Of a stretch of DNA of 7,811 nucleotides, positions 5,716-7,811 are shown one piece after another. The translations under genes were made by a program, and so were the position numbers. The notes under the pieces are model-generated. The model did not search any database. It was not told the origin of the DNA and worked only from the letters and a program-made list of their open reading frames with translations. Within the stretch, counting starts at the first letter, position 1. Every line of letters starts with the position of its first letter. Source of the DNA: Alphaproteobacteria bacterium (GTDB taxonomy: Bacteria; Pseudomonadota; Alphaproteobacteria; Rickettsiales; UBA8987); assembly GCA_003531345.1 (NCBI GenBank), contig DQGZ01000014.1, positions 1 through 7,811 on the forward strand. Reading direction: 5' to 3'.

Positions 5716-7143
5716 ATGACGCAAAACAAAGGAAAAATAACGCAAGTAATATCTGCGGTAGTTGACGTGAAATTTGATAGCGGGAAACTTCCCGCTATAC
5801 TGAATGCACTTGAAACAACAAATGATGGTAAAAGGCTAGTGCTTGAAGTAGCGCAACATTTAGGTGAAAATTCTGTGCGTTGCATCGCTATGGACTCAAC
5901 TGATGGTCTGGTTCGTGGGCTGGAAGTAACTGATACAGGCGCACCAATTTCTGTTCCTGTTGGTCCTGAAGTTTTGGGAAGGATTTATGATGTTGTGGGT
6001 AACCCGATAGATGAACGTGGCTCTACCCAGACAACTAAAGTTGCGCCAATTCATGCACAAGCCCCTAAATTCTCTGAACAGGCAACTGAAACCGAAGTTT
6101 TAGTTACAGGCATTAAAGTTATTGACTTACTCGCACCTTATGCAAAAGGTGGTAAAGTTGGCTTATTCGGTGGTGCTGGTGTAGGTAAAACCGTACTAAT
6201 TATGGAGCTTATCAATAATATCGCAAAAGCGCATGGTGGCTATTCAGTATTTGCTGGTGTTGGTGAAAGAACTCGTGAAGGTAATGACCTTTACCATGAG
6301 ATGATGGAATCAGGCGTTATCGTTCCCGGTGATCACACAAAATCAAAAGCGGCTCTTGTTTACGGGCAAATGAATGAACCACCAGGGGCACGTGCACGTG
6401 TTGCTTTAACTGGCTTAACAATGGCTGAGTATTTCCGTGACGAAGAAGGTCAGGACGTTTTATTCTTCATGGACAATATATTCCGTTTTACTCAGGCAGG
6501 TTCTGAGGTATCAGCTCTTTTAGGCCGTATCCCTTCTGCGGTTGGTTATCAGCCAACTCTTGCCAACGAAATGGGCGCGTTACAAGAACGTATTACTTCC
6601 ACTAACAAAGGTTCAATTACATCAGTACAGGCGATTTATGTACCAGCAGATGACTTAACAGATCCTGCACCTGCTACATCATTTGCCCACTTAGATGCAA
6701 CAACCGTATTAAGCCGCCAAATCGCTGAGCTTGGTATTTACCCAGCAGTTGACCCGCTTGATTCAACTTCAAGAATACTAGATCCGCAAGTAATTGGTGA
6801 AGAGCACTATAAAACAGCGCGTGAAGTTCAGCGTATTTTACAGAAATATAAAGACCTTCAGGACATCATTGCGATACTTGGTATGGATGAATTATCAGAA
6901 GAAGATAAACTGGTTGTTGCCCGTGCTCGTAAAATTCAGCGTTTCTTATCACAGCCTTTCCATGTTGCGGAAGTGTTTACTGGCAAGTCTGGCGTTCTTT
7001 GCTCTCTTGCTGATACTGTACGTGGCTTTAGAGAGATATGTGAAGGTAAGCATGATGCATTACCAGAAGCAGCTTTCTATATGGTTGGTAATATTGATGA
7101 AGCAATTCAAAAAGCAAAAGATTTAGCTGCGCAAGCAGCTTAA
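5716..7143 (+). CDS. atpD: F1 ATP synthase subunit beta (catalytic)
   Basis: Catalytic subunit of F1, which makes ATP from ADP and phosphate at three sites at the beta-alpha interfaces. At 475 residues it is full length. The P-loop GGAGVGKT is at 152-159, GERTREGND at 183-191 carries the catalytic Glu184, and LFFMDNIFRFTQAGSEVSALLGRIPSA (Walker B onward) begins near 249. The PAVDPLDSTS signature is at 343-352, and DELSEED, the lever that contacts gamma and epsilon, at 391-397. The barrel domain occupies about 1-80 and the C-terminal helical domain about 360-475. A strong Shine-Dalgarno and the N-terminal GKITQVISAVVDVKF support the ATG. It follows atpG by 95 bases filled by the G-D hairpin. 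No anomalies seen. Confidence 0.99.
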   Translation: MTQNKGKITQVISAVVDVKFDSGKLPAILNALETTNDGKRLVLEVAQHLGENSVRCIAMDSTDGLVRGLEVTDTGAPISVPVGPEVLGRIYDVVGNPIDERGSTQTTKVAPIHAQAPKFSEQATETEVLVTGIKVIDLLAPYAKGGKVGLFGGAGVGKTVLIMELINNIAKAHGGYSVFAGVGERTREGNDLYHEMMESGVIVPGDHTKSKAALVYGQMNEPPGARARVALTGLTMAEYFRDEEGQDVLFFMDNIFRFTQAGSEVSALLGRIPSAVGYQPTLANEMGALQERITSTNKGSITSVQAIYVPADDLTDPAPATSFAHLDATTVLSRQIAELGIYPAVDPLDSTSRILDPQVIGEEHYKTAREVQRILQKYKDLQDIIAILGMDELSEEDKLVVARARKIQRFLSQPFHVAEVFTGKSGVLCSLADTVRGFREICEGKHDALPEAAFYMVGNIDEAIQKAKDLAAQAA

Positions 7144-7146
7144 GTG

Positions 7147-7225
7147 AGGTTTTAGTTGGTAGGTTTTAGGTATTAGACTTTTACCTGATTTTCTATCACC
7201 TAACACCTAAAACCTATAACCTAAA
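7147..7225 (+). repeat. Heptad inverted repeat (hairpin) in the atpD-atpC gap
   Basis: Forward 7-base units begin at 7147 (AGGTTTT), 7154 (AGTTGGT), 7161 (AGGTTTT) and 7168 (AGGTATT). Complement units are at 7195 (ATCACCT), 7202 (AACACCT), 7209 (AAAACCT) and 7216 (ATAACCT). Pairing 7151-7176 with 7200-7225 matches 22 of 26 positions (23 with a G-U pair), including 12 uninterrupted at the centre, around a 23-base loop. The unit is AGGTNTT here, unlike AGGAYTT in the G-D gap and AGTNNTT in the H-A gap. The stem ends 4 bases before the atpC ATG, and no T-run follows it. Confidence 0.85.
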
Positions 7226-7229
7226 GAAT

Positions 7230-7625
7230 ATGAAACTAGACATTATAACTCCAGGCAAACAAATCTTCAGCGGCGAAGCTGAGATGGTAGTATTGCCAGG
7301 TGAAGCTGGTGAAATGGGTGTTTTATCTGGTCATGCACCTGTAATTACTACACTGCAAGCTGGTAGTTTATTAAGCGTTTATGAAGGCAGCAATGTTACT
7401 AATAGGTTTTTTATTTATGGTGGCTTTGCAGAAGTTAATCAAACTAACTGCTCAGTACTTGCCACTGAAGTTGATGACCTTTCAAAAGTTACTAAAACTG
7501 AAATTGAAGAAAGAATATCAAAAGCGGAAGTAAAAGCCAAACTCGCTGATAATGAGTTTGATAGGAAAAGGGCTGAAGAAACTATAGAGCTTAATAAGAA
7601 CTTACTCGAAAAATTAGCTGCTTAG
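7230..7625 (+). CDS. atpC: F1 ATP synthase subunit epsilon
   Basis: Rotor subunit at the foot of gamma that contacts the c-ring and, in many bacteria, inhibits ATP hydrolysis. The 131 residues comprise an N-terminal beta-sandwich (about 1-84) with the conserved ITPGKQIFSGEAEMVVLPGE (6-25) and GEMGVLSGHAPVITTLQAG (27-45), then a two-helix C-terminal part (about 86-131) rich in Lys and Glu. The length is typical, so the inhibitory helices are present. The start is set by the family N-terminus. The site has no real Shine-Dalgarno: only AAAGAA lies upstream, directly against the D-C hairpin. This suggests low or structure-dependent initiation, or coupling to atpD translation. Confidence 0.97.
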   Translation: MKLDIITPGKQIFSGEAEMVVLPGEAGEMGVLSGHAPVITTLQAGSLLSVYEGSNVTNRFFIYGGFAEVNQTNCSVLATEVDDLSKVTKTEIEERISKAEVKAKLADNEFDRKRAEETIELNKNLLEKLAA

Positions 7626-7798
7626 TTGTTATATGTATTAGACACCTTCCGCAAACATAACCTCAAACCCTAACAACCCCTCGAATACCTCGCCAATAAC
7701 ATCATAAACGCATTAAAACTAATGCCTTAACTACCAGATAAGATTATCCTGTTAAATTAAAGCTAAGTTTAAAAGTATTCTTACTCAGGCAGTTCCCT
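7626..7798. other. Gene-free tail after atpC; possible decayed heptad element, no terminator
   Basis: No open reading frame or RNA gene is recognisable. Bases 7642-7709 are almost free of G and contain several CCT triplets at irregular 8-16 base spacing. Read on the other strand these look like degenerate AGGNNTT units. The 7-base pair GTTGTTA (7625-7631) and TAACAAC (7671-7677) could be a remnant stem. A small perfect hairpin, GCATTA (7710-7715) with TAATGC (7720-7725) and a 4-base loop, is not followed by a T-run, so no intrinsic terminator for the operon can be called. Confidence 0.35.
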
Positions 7799-7811
7799 AG
7801 ATCGGAAGAGC
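7799..7811 (+). other. Illumina adapter remnant at the contig end
   Basis: The final 13 bases, AGATCGGAAGAGC, are exactly the common stem of the Illumina TruSeq adapter. Its position at the very last base is what untrimmed adapter at a contig end looks like. These bases are not genomic, and the sequence just before them may rest on few reads. Confidence 0.93.

Noticed and set aside
6794..7126. A 110-codon open frame inside atpD, and similar open frames opposite atpA, atpG and the PAS gene
   Set aside because: They overlap strongly conserved genes in other frames, have no ribosome binding sites and encode low-complexity or unrecognisable peptides; they are shadows.
2505..7625. Loss of atpB, atpE and atpF
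   Set aside because: Alphaproteobacteria normally keep the F0 genes in a separate operon, so their absence here is expected.
7710..7725. Rho-independent terminator after atpC
   Set aside because: Only a 6-base stem, and the bases after it are CTTAACTACC with no T-run.

Overview
The window looks like one end of an AT-rich alphaproteobacterial contig. The evidence is the isolated F1 block in the order atpH-atpA-atpG-atpD-atpC without atpB/E/F, the alphaproteobacterial character of the ATP synthase subunits, and a family-4-like uracil-DNA glycosylase with the WQxEMG N-terminus and FWRPPGNR core that I associate with that class. The order cannot be fixed by eye; a Rickettsiales- or Holosporales-like low-GC lineage is compatible. 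The last 13 bases are the Illumina adapter stem, so the right-hand boundary is an assembly or trimming artefact.

Layout: bases 1-101 hold a probable extended -10 promoter; 102-770 (+) is a ThiE/TenI-fold thiamine phosphate synthase. Convergent to it are two minus-strand genes read from 2399 leftwards: the uracil-DNA glycosylase (2399-1575), then a two-helix membrane protein with a PAS-like domain and no output domain (1530-805). A 105-base divergent gap (2400-2504) separates them from the ATP synthase operon, which fills 2505-7625 on the plus strand. Bases 7626-7798 carry no gene and no convincing terminator.

The five atp genes encode the soluble F1 catalytic sector (delta, alpha, gamma, beta, epsilon) and appear intact, with P-loops, arginine finger, catalytic glutamate, DELSEED loop and the gamma C-terminal signature. 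The F0 genes are presumably elsewhere, as is usual in alphaproteobacteria.

The most unusual signal lies between the genes. Each of the four gaps in the atp operon is filled, from within about 4 bases of the stop codon almost to the next ribosome binding site or start, by a repeat built on a 7-base period. The unit begins AG or AGG on the plus strand. In three gaps (H-A, G-D, D-C) the units run forward and then come back as their reverse complement, giving long imperfect hairpins; in the A-G gap only the forward arm is present and its last unit supplies the Shine-Dalgarno. The unit sequence differs from gap to gap but is shared by the two arms within a gap. I know no named family that matches. 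It may be a small palindromic repeat family, an RNA-level control of F1 stoichiometry, or both.
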